From JAGQYH01 sp041393015 (GTDB taxonomy: Bacteria; Bacteroidota; Bacteroidia; Chitinophagales; JADIYW01), in the NCBI GenBank assembly GCA_041393015.1, contig JAWKKV010000011.1, positions 36,752 to 100,751 of the forward strand: a stretch of 64,000 bases of DNA, in the 5' to 3' direction. The position numbers and the translations under genes are program-made. Under the pieces are notes generated by a model. The model did no database searches and was not told the DNA's origin. It worked only from the letters and a program-made list of their open reading frames with translations. This document shows positions 1-8,339 of this stretch, in pieces (the first letter of the stretch is position 1; the number at the start of each line of letters is the position of its first letter).

Positions 1-178
1 TTTATTTGGTGATATCATATTTTTTGAAGTTGATCATTTTGGAAAGATACCTTTTCAAATATAAATTTTCCTAGAACATAAAATTCTAATGCTGAAAAAA
101 ACATGAACGTACAAATTTCTTTTGAATTTTAAATAATAGTAATTTGCAACTTTCAATCTACTTTAGATAAATACAAGA

Positions 179-541
179 ATGAGTCGCTCAGCAAAAACTA
201 TCTTCTTTTTTGGCGTTTATGTGTTTTTAACTGGTATTGCAATTTTAATAAGTCCCAATTTTATTTTTAAAACATTTGGTCTTCCATTAACTGATGAAGT
301 ATATCCATATTGCATGTCCATTTTGATGATAGTGGTTGGCTTTTACTATATGTTTACGGGAAAAACTGAATCCATCGGGTTTTTTAAAGCTTCTGTATTT
401 GGAAGAACATTTGGATTTTTAGCATTAACGGCAGTGGTACTTGTAAAACTCGGACCACCGATAATACTTCTTTTTGGATTACTTGATTTGTTAGGTGCTA
501 TTATTACTGGAATTGAATTGAAAAAAGAAAATAAATTTTAA
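179..541 (+). CDS. small four-helix membrane protein of unknown function
   Basis: A 120-residue protein that is almost wholly hydrophobic. About four membrane segments can be drawn, roughly residues 7-28, 42-60, 73-90 and 92-112, with a short charged tail (KKENKF). I recognise no catalytic motif and cannot assign a family beyond small integral membrane protein. The ATG is preceded by a weak TACTTTAG (159-166), one base off the Bacteroidota -7 consensus. The next gene lies 324 bp away behind its own promoter, so this gene is probably transcribed alone. The ORF is clean and has a natural start and stop, so I think it is real. Confidence 0.6.
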   Translation: MSRSAKTIFFFGVYVFLTGIAILISPNFIFKTFGLPLTDEVYPYCMSILMIVVGFYYMFTGKTESIGFFKASVFGRTFGFLALTAVVLVKLGPPIILLFGLLDLLGAIITGIELKKENKF

Positions 542-795
542 CAAATCAAATTCTAATTGCCACTTTAATATTCCAATTTTGGAAGACTATTTCAAACTAC
601 ACCATTATAGTTATTAAGCACTCGTTTTTTACCTATAAAAGTGACTCATTTCTTCAAAATTTCCATCTCATATACTAGTTTTTAGTTAGAATCGGTATCA
701 TAAACACAAATTATTTATAAATTATTTTGCTCATTTTCAACTAGTTATGAATTAATATTTATTTTTTTTAGCCGGTTAAACAATTTTTAATGCCA

Positions 796-815
796 TCTAA
801 CTGTTTTTAGTTAGA
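796..815. promoter_or_regulatory. inverted-repeat operator candidate
   Basis: TCTAAC (796-801) and GTTAGA (810-815) form a perfect inverted repeat around an 8-base spacer. It lies just upstream of the -7 box at 824-831, where a regulator would meet RNA polymerase. The right half, with its preceding bases TTTTTAGTTAGA, recurs at 679-690, and AACTAGTT is present at 739-746. The rest of the 542-865 gap is AT-rich with no gene that I can see. Confidence 0.4.
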
Positions 816-823
816 CAAATTAC

Positions 824-831
824 TATATTTG
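824..831 (+). promoter_or_regulatory. -7 promoter box (TATATTTG)
   Basis: Exact match to the Bacteroidota primary-sigma -7 consensus TAnnTTTG, 34 nt upstream of the ATG at 866. I see no clear TTG -33 element at standard spacing. That region holds the palindrome at 796-815, which suggests regulated rather than constitutive use. Confidence 0.5.
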
Positions 832-865
832 TAATTATAATTAGTTACCATTAAAAGGAATTAGC

Positions 866-1678
866 ATGGCACAAACAATTCAAAAAGAAACAACATCTAT
901 TTTAGGAATCATTAAATTGTTTATAAAAGCAATTTTTATTATTCCAAGAGCACAAACAAATATTTTTGATTTGCCTTATCAGATGTATTCATTCGATTTG
1001 TTTCATAAGATTGGAGCAAATAGATGGTCGCATTTTATTGGTATTCCTTTAAACTTAATAGCATTGTATTGCATTTTTATTCCAATTAATACTTGGTTAG
1101 CAGTAGCTGCTATTGGAGTGGTTTTTGCACATCATTTAACAATGACTATCAAATACAAGTTATATGTAATGATTCCTATTTTGGTTTTATTCCATTCCAT
1201 ATTTGCTGGTTTAGCATTCTTCGTTTTTGAACCTTATGTTTTTGTTGATTCTATATGGTATTTAAACCCAATTTTTCATTTTGTGTTTTGGCCATTCGTA
1301 CAATATGTAACACATAGTTTAGAACCTTTTATTCCAAGACCTTGGAGTATTAAAGGCAACTGGACAGCAATGATGGACTTCATGAAAAAAGCTCCATTAG
1401 GCAAAAAAATTCTTTTAGTTTTTATGGTTCCTTTTCACACATTTGTTGAATTGGTATCGAGCTGGAGAAACTTATATATCGAACTTTTGGTATTCACCAA
1501 TAAATTAGGATACGAACCACCGGTTTTAAAAGAAACTATTAATTGGATCAATGAAACCATTAATGAAGAAGATCCTGTTTATGACTACAGTGATTTTACA
1601 ATTGCTTTTCAACCTGTTTTAGACAAATTAGAAGAACAAGAGCAAGCTGCAAACATGGAAGTGTCAGTAAGTCACTAA
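866..1678 (+). CDS. Mpo1/DUF962-like polytopic membrane protein
   Basis: A 270-residue protein with several membrane segments in its first two thirds and a soluble acidic C-terminus (about residues 215-270). The stretch NRWSHFIGIPLNL (about 52-64) and the later THSLEPFIPRPWS (about 149-161) resemble the His-containing H-IG-PL and GH-E-PA signatures of the DUF962/Mpo1 family. In yeast, Mpo1 is an iron-dependent dioxygenase acting on 2-hydroxy fatty acids. The family call is from memory of these motifs and is tentative. The gene has its own promoter and operator upstream and a strong terminator downstream, so it is a single-gene unit. It precedes the regulator of the aromatic cluster, but no functional link is visible. 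Confidence 0.5.
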   Translation: MAQTIQKETTSILGIIKLFIKAIFIIPRAQTNIFDLPYQMYSFDLFHKIGANRWSHFIGIPLNLIALYCIFIPINTWLAVAAIGVVFAHHLTMTIKYKLYVMIPILVLFHSIFAGLAFFVFEPYVFVDSIWYLNPIFHFVFWPFVQYVTHSLEPFIPRPWSIKGNWTAMMDFMKKAPLGKKILLVFMVPFHTFVELVSSWRNLYIELLVFTNKLGYEPPVLKETINWINETINEEDPVYDYSDFTIAFQPVLDKLEEQEQAANMEVSVSH

Positions 1679-1722
1679 TATCTGCTTGTACTAAATATTA
1701 TAATGAACAAACTTGTTTTGGG

Positions 1723-1754
1723 AAAGCTAATCTGAAAAGATTGGCTTTTTTTTT
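1723..1754 (+). terminator. rho-independent terminator
   Basis: AAAGCTAATCT (1723-1733), a GAAA tetraloop and AGATTGGCTTT (1738-1748) form an 11-bp stem with one T-G pair, followed by a T run to 1754. It ends the transcript of the 866-1678 gene and separates it from the regulator gene at 1864. Confidence 0.85.
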
Positions 1755-1849
1755 AGAATATTCTGGTGGCAATATTTTCGAAATTCTTTAAGTTGATAAT
1801 TCTAAAAATGGCGATAATTATTTTCTATTCTAAATCAAATTGGCTTGGG

Positions 1850-1857
1850 TATATTTG
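1850..1857 (+). promoter_or_regulatory. -7 promoter box (TATATTTG) of the SARP-type regulator
   Basis: Perfect TAnnTTTG box ending 6 nt before the ATG at 1864. It lies inside the longer open frame that begins at a TTG at 1840, so it argues for the ATG at 1864 as the true start. It also implies a leaderless or nearly leaderless transcript. Confidence 0.55.
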
Positions 1858-1863
1858 AATAGC

Positions 1864-3369
1864 ATGAATTCACATCTAAACCACTTTAGCATATTTTATC
1901 AATCCTCAGAAGCACTTTGGCAAGACGGCCTTGCTCTCCAAAAAAAATATCTTCTCAAAAATTATAATTGGCAATACATCTGCGACGAACATTCAGTGGA
2001 AGAAATAATAGAGCATCTACAATTAAAAAAACATCCAGGCAAATATAAAGTTGATGCTTCATCTGAATATCTTTTCAGAAGTCAACTCATCAATTTAAGT
2101 GATATAGAAAAGTCATTTATAGCTCATTTAAAAAATCAAAACAAAAAAAACAAACTACCTACTTTAATTCTAATTGAAATGACTTGGGTTATTCGGTCCC
2201 CATCCTCAGCAATTTATGTTAAAGAATTCTACGCCATGCTGTTGGCACTAAAAGAAAAGCATAACTTCTCTATTTGTTTTTTATACAATTGTAATATTCT
2301 TCTAGATGAACAATTACTAATGGGTTTAAAAGCACATCCCTTTATTTGGGCCAATAATCAGTTGGTAAAAAATCATTATTACGTTCCAATCAATGCATTA
2401 GTAAAAAGAGATGATAGAGCACAATTTAATTATTGGATATCCAATCTAAATCCAAATTTTACTACTCAAAAATCAAAAGTTCGATCAAATATTTCTGGCG
2501 CTATTCAACCCATTTACAATTTAAACAGCGCGCCAAAAACTGCCGTTGCCTATAATTCTGAAGAAGGCCGTTGGAAAATTAGATGCCTGGGAAAATTAAA
2601 AGTTTATAGAGAGTATGGTGAGTTGATAAAATGGAATACAACTCATGGATCAACCAGAAAAATTAAAACCATTTTTGCTTATCTACTCTATAAAGGTGAA
2701 AAAGGAGCAAGTGCCGAAGAATTGGCCGATATGCTTTGGCCCGATGATGACATTGAAGTTTCCATGAACAGATTATACCACAACATCCGTTTTCTGAAAC
2801 TAGCCTTAAGTCCACAATTAAAAGACAATAAAGAGTCATCTCCATTCATCATCAGAGAAGAAAAGCACTATCATTTAGCTTTGCCACCTAATTCGTGGAT
2901 TGATTTATCCATGTTTCAAGAACTTTGCTTTCGTGGTAATGTTCATTATAAAAACGGAAATTACAAAGAAGCATTAATCTGTTATCAATCTGCCGAACGA
3001 CTTTATTTAGGAGAATTATTGCAAGATATTCCTAATAAATATATTGACAATATGGAGCATGATTGGTGTTACAGTCGACGGCAATGGTATAAAGAAATGC
3101 ATCAAAAATTATTGTTAGAATCCGCAACGATATATCGAAGTCTAAGCAATATAACTGATGCATTAGCATGCTGCGACAGAGCACTAGCGATAGCTCCTTA
3201 CTCTGAAAATGCTAACATTGAAAAGTTACTTGTTTTCCATGAAGCAAATCGTAAGGATGCCTTTAAAAGACAGTTCGAAGTCTATTCAAAAACCTTAAAA
3301 AAATTCGACATGGGAGAGCCTTCTTCTAATATTCGAAATATTTATTACAATTATTTAAATAAATTTTAA
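1864..3369 (+). CDS. MEDS sensory domain - SARP/BTAD transcriptional regulator
   Basis: A 501-residue protein with three parts. Residues about 5-195 look like the MEDS (DcmR-type) sensory domain: an N-terminal H-x3-F-x-IFY start, a central EMTW motif, and AHPFIWANNQ followed by HYYVPI. MEDS is a predicted ligand sensor first described in methylotroph and methanogen regulators of small hydrocarbon derivatives. Residues about 240-330 form an OmpR-type winged helix (IKTIFAYLLYKG, then SAEELADMLWPDD and MNRLYHNIRFLK). Residues about 345-480 form a helical BTAD domain as in SARP/AfsR activators (EALICYQSAERLYLGELL, DALACCDRALAIAPYS). The start at 1864 is chosen because a -7 box lies 6 nt before it. 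The gene sits directly upstream of, and co-oriented with, the P450/pca operon, so I infer it is that operon's activator. Confidence 0.75.
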   Translation: MNSHLNHFSIFYQSSEALWQDGLALQKKYLLKNYNWQYICDEHSVEEIIEHLQLKKHPGKYKVDASSEYLFRSQLINLSDIEKSFIAHLKNQNKKNKLPTLILIEMTWVIRSPSSAIYVKEFYAMLLALKEKHNFSICFLYNCNILLDEQLLMGLKAHPFIWANNQLVKNHYYVPINALVKRDDRAQFNYWISNLNPNFTTQKSKVRSNISGAIQPIYNLNSAPKTAVAYNSEEGRWKIRCLGKLKVYREYGELIKWNTTHGSTRKIKTIFAYLLYKGEKGASAEELADMLWPDDDIEVSMNRLYHNIRFLKLALSPQLKDNKESSPFIIREEKHYHLALPPNSWIDLSMFQELCFRGNVHYKNGNYKEALICYQSAERLYLGELLQDIPNKYIDNMEHDWCYSRRQWYKEMHQKLLLESATIYRSLSNITDALACCDRALAIAPYSENANIEKLLVFHEANRKDAFKRQFEVYSKTLKKFDMGEPSSNIRNIYYNYLNKF

Positions 3370-3374
3370 TAAAC

Positions 3375-3417
3375 AACCAAAACCAAAGAAAAACCAAAGA
3401 TTAATCTCCTATCTTAG
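3375..3417 (+). promoter_or_regulatory. possible SARP direct repeats plus -7 box of the catabolic operon
   Basis: The heptamer AACCAAA occurs at 3375-3381, 3381-3387 and 3392-3398. The last two are exactly 11 bp apart, the spacing SARP-family activators use for direct repeats. A degenerate -7 box TATCTTAG follows at 3410-3417, 38 nt before the P450 start. This sits in the 86-bp gap between the SARP-type gene and the P450 gene. The tract is A/C-rich, so chance repetition is possible. Confidence 0.35.
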
Positions 3418-3455
3418 AAAATCAATTAACCTTTCAATAAATTATTGATATTACT

Positions 3456-4706
3456 ATGGAGAATGTTAGTACAGGATGTCCTTATCATGCAGGAGCGGTA
3501 GCCAAAGAATTTGAGCCGTATAATCTAAAAAATCCATTTCCCCTTTATAAAAAAGCAAGAGAAGAAGAACCTGTTTTTTATAATGAAGAATTAGATTATT
3601 GGGTAGTTACTCGCCACGAAGATATTAAAGCCATTTTTACGGATTGGAAAACATTTACTTCAGAAAACGCACAATCTCCACTTCAAACATTAGATCCGAG
3701 AGCAAAGAAAATCATGGATGATGCCGGTATGATTGGCCTTTCAGGATTATCGGGAAGAATTCCACCAGACCATACGCGTATCCGTAGAATTGTGGGTATG
3801 GGTTTCAACATCAGTAGATTCAAAAAATTAGAACCGGAAATCAGAGCTTTAGCACAAAAACAAATTAATAGTTTTAAAAATGATGGTAAAGCTGAAATCG
3901 TCAAGCAATTAGCTTATGATTTACCGGCTTTAGTAATATTTAAGTTGCTTGGAGTGCCTGATGAAGATGTTGACAAAGTAAAAGATTGGGCAGTTAGTAG
4001 ATTAATGATTACTTGGGGAAATTTAACGCCTGAAGAGCAAATTTTTCATGCTGAAAACATCGTTAGATATTTCAATTATTGTAAAAATTTAGTGGCATTA
4101 CGCCACGAAAATCCAACTGACGATCTTCCGGGAGATTTGGTTAGGTATCAATTAGAAGGCAATGAAATTACCGACCATGAAATTGCTACTATCTGCTACA
4201 GTGTTTTATTTGCCGGACATGAAACCACAACCACTTTAATTGGAAACAGCGTTCGTGAGTTATTGCTACACCGAGAAAGTTGGGAAAAGATTTGTGAAGA
4301 TCCCAAATTAATCACTAAAGCCGTAGAAGAAGTTTTAAGATACAGCCCGTCAATTGTTGCGTGGAGAAGAAAATCTACGGAAGATGCTGTGATTGGAGGA
4401 ATAAAAATTCCCAAAGACTCTAATTTTCTTTTAGTGATGGGTTCCGGAAATAGAGATGAAGAAGTTTTTGAAGATGGCGAAACTTTTCAAATTGAAAGAA
4501 AAGGTGCAAGAAATCACCTTTCATTTGGATATGGCATTCACTTTTGTATCGGTTCAGCTTTAGCAAAATTAGAAGCTAAAATAGTTTTAGAAGAGCTAAC
4601 CAAGGCGATACCAAATTTACAATTAAAAGAAGATCAAAGCTTTGAATTTGCCCCTAACACCTCTTTTAGAGCGCCAGTTGCTGTAGAGGTAGAATGGGAA
4701 GTCTAA
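3456..4706 (+). CDS. cytochrome P450, class I bacterial type (CreJ-like role)
   Basis: A 416-residue soluble P450 with all landmarks: an I-helix oxygen-activation motif AGHETT, a K-helix EVLR, and a haem-binding loop FGYGIHFCIG with thiolate ligand Cys364. It has no membrane anchor and the usual length for a bacterial class I enzyme. It needs electrons from a [2Fe-2S] ferredoxin and a reductase, both encoded 7-9 kb downstream in the same run (11785-13325). It is followed by an aryl-phosphate synthase pair, so I infer that it oxidises the alkyl side chain of a phosphorylated phenol, as CreJ does for 4-cresol phosphate in Corynebacterium glutamicum. The CYP subfamily cannot be assigned by eye. 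O-demethylation of a methoxy-aromatic is the main alternative. Confidence 0.85.
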   Translation: MENVSTGCPYHAGAVAKEFEPYNLKNPFPLYKKAREEEPVFYNEELDYWVVTRHEDIKAIFTDWKTFTSENAQSPLQTLDPRAKKIMDDAGMIGLSGLSGRIPPDHTRIRRIVGMGFNISRFKKLEPEIRALAQKQINSFKNDGKAEIVKQLAYDLPALVIFKLLGVPDEDVDKVKDWAVSRLMITWGNLTPEEQIFHAENIVRYFNYCKNLVALRHENPTDDLPGDLVRYQLEGNEITDHEIATICYSVLFAGHETTTTLIGNSVRELLLHRESWEKICEDPKLITKAVEEVLRYSPSIVAWRRKSTEDAVIGGIKIPKDSNFLLVMGSGNRDEEVFEDGETFQIERKGARNHLSFGYGIHFCIGSALAKLEAKIVLEELTKAIPNLQLKEDQSFEFAPNTSFRAPVAVEVEWEV

Positions 4707-4775
4707 AATCAAAAGATTATAACAAACTTGAAGTCTTGTGTCTTATATCTAAACTCTTGATTCTAAAATAAAAAT

Positions 4776-5846
4776 ATGAAATACACACTTTTTTTTAATG
4801 ATGCTACAGAAGCTGATTACGAATTATTAGGCGGAAAAGGCAAAAGCTTAGCCAGCATGAGTGTTGCCAATTTTCCCGTACCCAACGGCTTTTGTGTTAC
4901 CACTACAGCGTATTCAGATGTGATGAAATCTCATTTAGAAGACGTTATTGATAGAGTAAACAATATCAATGTAAATGATATGAATCAGCTCGCAAGTTTA
5001 GCATTAGAAGAGCGGAAATTAGTAGAAAGTATTTCCATGCCGGAAGCTGTTGAAAATGACATTCGTTTAGCTTATCAAAGGCTATGCAAAGAATGTGGTT
5101 TCGAAAAAGATTTACCGGTAGCTGTTCGTTCAAGTGCTACTGCAGAAGATCTTCCTGATGCAAGTTTTGCAGGCCAACAAGACACCTATTTATGGGTAGT
5201 TGGTGAAGAAGAAATGCTGAAAAATGTTAGAAAATGTTGGGCCAGTTTATTTACTGCCAGAGCCATTCGATATAGACACGATCACAACATCAAAGAAGAA
5301 GATGTATTGATGAGTGTAGTTGTTCAGAAAATGGTTAACTCTAAAGTTTCCGGCGTAGCCATGACATTAAATCCCATGAATGGCGATCGTTCTAAAATTG
5401 TTATTGATGCCGGTTGGGGATTAGGGGAAAGTGTTGTTTCGGGTGAAGTAACCCCCGATAATTATATGATTGATAAAGTGATTTTAGAAATCGTAAAACA
5501 ACAAATTCACGATCAAGAATTTGCCCTAGTACCGGATTTTGAAAACAGATGTGTTACAAAAAAGATGTTAGGAGAAGAATACGCTGGTAAAGAGTGCTTA
5601 TCATTGACTCAATTAAAAGCACTTGGTCAGTTATGCAAAACAATAGAGAAACACTATCAATCTCCACAAGATATTGAGTGGGCACTAGACGGAGATTTAC
5701 CGGATGGCGAAAACCTAACCTTATTACAAAGTCGCCCAGAAACCGTTTGGAGTCAAAAGAAAAAAGAAAAACCTACAGGATTTACTATGGGCATGGAAGG
5801 ACTTGTTGGCTCCTTGCTCAATCCAATCAACAAAAAAAAGAATTAA
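4776..5846 (+). CDS. aryl-phosphate synthase, ATP-binding subunit (PEP synthase N-domain-like)
   Basis: A 356-residue protein matching the ATP-binding half of PEP synthase/pyruvate phosphate dikinase. It has the GGKGKSLA start (about residues 18-25), AVRSSATAEDLPDASFAGQQ (about 115-134), a VSGVAMTLNP segment, GWGLGESVVSGEVTPD, and a terminal PQDIEWALDG...LLQSRPE. It lacks the phosphohistidine and PEP/pyruvate-binding domains. Its size, about 40 kDa, matches the beta subunit of phenylphosphate synthase of Thauera aromatica, which works with a 70-kDa alpha subunit; the next gene encodes a protein of that size. Likely role: ATP-dependent phosphorylation of the subunit histidine, which then phosphorylates a phenol hydroxyl, as the CreH/CreI pair does. 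The gene is 69 bp after the P450 gene and 40 bp before its partner. Confidence 0.8.
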   Translation: MKYTLFFNDATEADYELLGGKGKSLASMSVANFPVPNGFCVTTTAYSDVMKSHLEDVIDRVNNINVNDMNQLASLALEERKLVESISMPEAVENDIRLAYQRLCKECGFEKDLPVAVRSSATAEDLPDASFAGQQDTYLWVVGEEEMLKNVRKCWASLFTARAIRYRHDHNIKEEDVLMSVVVQKMVNSKVSGVAMTLNPMNGDRSKIVIDAGWGLGESVVSGEVTPDNYMIDKVILEIVKQQIHDQEFALVPDFENRCVTKKMLGEEYAGKECLSLTQLKALGQLCKTIEKHYQSPQDIEWALDGDLPDGENLTLLQSRPETVWSQKKKEKPTGFTMGMEGLVGSLLNPINKKKN

Positions 5847-5886
5847 TCTAACCTATTATCCATTTTGAAAAATTAAACTCAAACCA

Positions 5887-7698
5887 ATGACACAAGTAAA
5901 AACTAAATTCATTAGCCCTTACGAACTAAAAACACCTGAAGGAGCCGAAGGATGGGAAGAAATGTATCCTTATTTTCTTCACTTTCACGACAATCTTAAA
6001 GAGAGAGAAGAAGCTAAATTCTGGTTTTGTGATTCCCAACACTGGCCAAATGTTTTCAAGCCATTTGATGCCATGACAGTTGAATTTGCAGTAAAATGTT
6101 TAGGTCAATATAATACAAGACATTATTTGATTCCTCCTGCTAACGGTGTAGATTACAAGATTCATAATGGTTATGTATATATGAGTCCAGTAGGTGTTGA
6201 ACCGGAAAAAATTCCAGACAGAGTGCCACAATTTATGGAAAGAGCGGGTCACTATTTTGCCAACTGGAATGACTTAGTAGACAATTGGAGAACGAAAGTA
6301 AAAGGTGTCATCGACACGATGGAAAGCATCAATTTTGAAGCTTTACCGGAAGTTGTGCCAATGGAAGACATCAAATCTGGAAAAGGTTTAGATCCAACAT
6401 TCGATTTGATGAACAACTACAACAAAATGATTGAAATGTGCTACAAAGCGTGGCAATATCATTTTGAGTTTTTGAACTTAGGATATGCAGCTTATCTAGA
6501 TTTCTTTGGATTTTGCAAAGAAACCTTTCCTGATATTCCAGACCTTTCTATTTCTAAAATGGTTCAAGGAGTAGATGTAGATTTATTTAAGCCGGATGAA
6601 GAAATTCAAAAATTAGCTCGTTTAGCAGTAAAATTAGGTGTAACAGATGCTTTCCAAAAAGAAACGATCGAAGGCGCATTAGTGGTGTTAAACGGAACGG
6701 AAGAAGGCAGAACTTGGGCAGATGCTTGGGAAGCCGCTAAAGATCCTTGGTTCAATTATACTTCCGGCAACGGATTTTATTCTTCAGATAAATATTGGAT
6801 CGAGCATTTAGATATTCCTTACAAATATTTGAAGGATTACATCGTTCGTGTTCAAAATGGAGAAACCATTGAACGTCCAACTGAAAAAATTGCAGCAGAA
6901 AGAGAAAGAATTACAGCTGAATACAGAGATCTAATTTTCGATGATGAAGCAAAAGCTGCTTTTGAAGGAAAACTAGGCTTAGCTAGAGTGGTTTTCCCTT
7001 ATGTGGAAGATCATAACTTCTATATTGAACATTGGTCAATGGGAGTGTTTTGGAGAAAAATGCGTCAATTAGCAACTGTATTAAAAGATGCAGGATTTTG
7101 GGCTGAAAGAGATGATATGTTCTATTTAAAAAGAAATGAAATCTCAGAAGTGTTATTCGATTATGGAAATGCTTGGGCAGTGGGCGTAACGCCAATTGGA
7201 CCGCATTATCTTCCTGAATTAATCGCTCGACGTAAAAAAATGGTGGAGAAATTAAACGCTGTTGCTCCTGAGCCGGCATTCAACAAACCACCGGAAGTAA
7301 TTACCGAGCCATTTACAATTATGCTTTGGGGAATTACAACCGACAGTGTAAACAACTGGTTAAAAGGAAATGACGACCCAAATAAATTAACAGGTATGGC
7401 TGCTTCTCCAGGAGATGTGGAAGGCATTGCTAGAATTATAAATACTACTGACGATCTAGATTTATTACAACAAGATGAAATTCTAGTAACTAGAGTAACC
7501 GCTCCAAGTTGGGCGCCGGTTTTTGGTAAAATTAAAGCCACCGTTACCGATATTGGAGGAATGATGTCGCATGCCGCCATTGTTTGTAGAGAATATGGTT
7601 TGCCGGCAGTAACGGGAACCGGTTCGGGAACCACAACTATTAAAACCGGACAAAGAATTAGAGTAAACGGATCAACAGGTGAAGTAACAATATTATAA
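5887..7698 (+). CDS. aryl-phosphate synthase, phosphohistidine subunit (PEP-utilising enzyme family)
   Basis: A 603-residue (about 70 kDa) protein. Its C-terminal 90 residues are the PEP-utilising mobile domain: TRVTAPSWAPVFGKI, then GGMMSHAAIVCREYGLPAV with the phospho-accepting histidine at His562 (codon 7570-7572). The large N-terminal region, about residues 1-500, resembles the phenylphosphate synthase alpha subunit, in which the catalytic histidine lies at a similar distance from the C-terminus. With the preceding ATP-grasp subunit it should form an enzyme that transfers phosphate from ATP to a phenolic substrate. No carboxylase genes (UbiD-like PpcABCD) or CBS-domain gamma subunit are present, which argues against anaerobic phenol carboxylation and for the P450-linked alkylphenol route. 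The stop overlaps the next ATG by one base (TAATG). Confidence 0.8.
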   Translation: MTQVKTKFISPYELKTPEGAEGWEEMYPYFLHFHDNLKEREEAKFWFCDSQHWPNVFKPFDAMTVEFAVKCLGQYNTRHYLIPPANGVDYKIHNGYVYMSPVGVEPEKIPDRVPQFMERAGHYFANWNDLVDNWRTKVKGVIDTMESINFEALPEVVPMEDIKSGKGLDPTFDLMNNYNKMIEMCYKAWQYHFEFLNLGYAAYLDFFGFCKETFPDIPDLSISKMVQGVDVDLFKPDEEIQKLARLAVKLGVTDAFQKETIEGALVVLNGTEEGRTWADAWEAAKDPWFNYTSGNGFYSSDKYWIEHLDIPYKYLKDYIVRVQNGETIERPTEKIAAERERITAEYRDLIFDDEAKAAFEGKLGLARVVFPYVEDHNFYIEHWSMGVFWRKMRQLATVLKDAGFWAERDDMFYLKRNEISEVLFDYGNAWAVGVTPIGPHYLPELIARRKKMVEKLNAVAPEPAFNKPPEVITEPFTIMLWGITTDSVNNWLKGNDDPNKLTGMAASPGDVEGIARIINTTDDLDLLQQDEILVTRVTAPSWAPVFGKIKATVTDIGGMMSHAAIVCREYGLPAVTGTGSGTTTIKTGQRIRVNGSTGEVTIL

Positions 7699-8324
7699 TG
7701 ATTGACAAAGTAGTAAATATAGGTGTTCAGCAGTCTGATATTAAAAAATATGAATTAATATACAAGACTGCCGAGCCTTATATGCGAGTAAGAAAAAATG
7801 ACGTGCACATTCCTTTGTCATTTCATTATGCATTGAGATTGCTAAAAGAGTATCCTAATGCTGATAAAGACATTGTATCTGCTGCTATAATCTTGCACGA
7901 TACAGGATGGTATTCTATCGATGAAGAAGAAATTTTTTCCAAAGGTTTCGGACCTAATATGATGGAAAGCGATGTTCGATTTTTGCATGAAAAAGAAGGG
8001 GTTAGATTATCCGCTGAAGTTTTATCAAAGTTGAATTATTCGAATGAATTCATTCAAAAAGTAGGAGAAATAATTGATGGACACGATACCAGAAAATTTG
8101 CTCAATCTTTAGAAGATGAAATCGTTAGAGATGCCGATAAACTATGGCGATTTTCAGTAACAGGTGTAAGTGTAGCTTGCGATTGGTTTAAATATACACC
8201 AACCGAATACATTGCTCATCTAGAGCAAAACAGCTATACTCAATTACATTTGGAAGCTTCAAAAAGAATGGCCAAAGAAGACTTAGAAAATACTCGTCAA
8301 ATGTTAATGTGCCACGTTATTTAG
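7698..8324 (+). CDS. HD-domain phosphohydrolase 1 (possible aryl phosphatase)
   Basis: A 208-residue HD-superfamily protein. The metal-ligand motifs are visible: an early H (SFHYALRLL), ILHDTGW with the HD doublet, KEGVRLSAEVL, IIDGHDT, and the distal D in RDADKLWRF. The family comprises metal-dependent phosphomono- and diesterases. It is translationally coupled (TAATG) to the phosphohistidine subunit and has a paralogue at 9938-10561 that shares HDTGW, IIDGHDT, DKLWR and a KLNY segment. In the 4-cresol pathway a phosphohydrolase (CreD) removes the phosphate after P450 oxidation. I infer that one or both HD proteins fill that role here. Signalling or nucleotide hydrolysis cannot be excluded. 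Confidence 0.7.
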   Translation: MIDKVVNIGVQQSDIKKYELIYKTAEPYMRVRKNDVHIPLSFHYALRLLKEYPNADKDIVSAAIILHDTGWYSIDEEEIFSKGFGPNMMESDVRFLHEKEGVRLSAEVLSKLNYSNEFIQKVGEIIDGHDTRKFAQSLEDEIVRDADKLWRFSVTGVSVACDWFKYTPTEYIAHLEQNSYTQLHLEASKRMAKEDLENTRQMLMCHVI

Positions 8325-8339
8325 AAAAATATAAACTAC

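Noticed and set aside
1840..1863. TTG start for the SARP-type regulator
   Set aside because: A perfect TATATTTG promoter box lies within this stretch, 6 nt before the ATG at 1864.
3456..4706. P450 for guaiacol or methoxybenzoate O-demethylation
   Set aside because: Possible for a class I P450, but it would not explain the adjacent phosphate synthase and phosphohydrolases, and no formaldehyde-handling genes are present. Kept only as an alternative.
7206..7634. 142-codon antisense frame within the aryl-phosphate synthase gene
   Set aside because: It lies wholly within a well-supported gene on the other strand and shows no domain, signal or promoter; it is a shadow frame.
4776..7698. True PEP synthase or pyruvate phosphate dikinase
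   Set aside because: The two halves are separate genes, the PEP/pyruvate-binding barrel is missing, and sizes and context match aryl-phosphate synthases.
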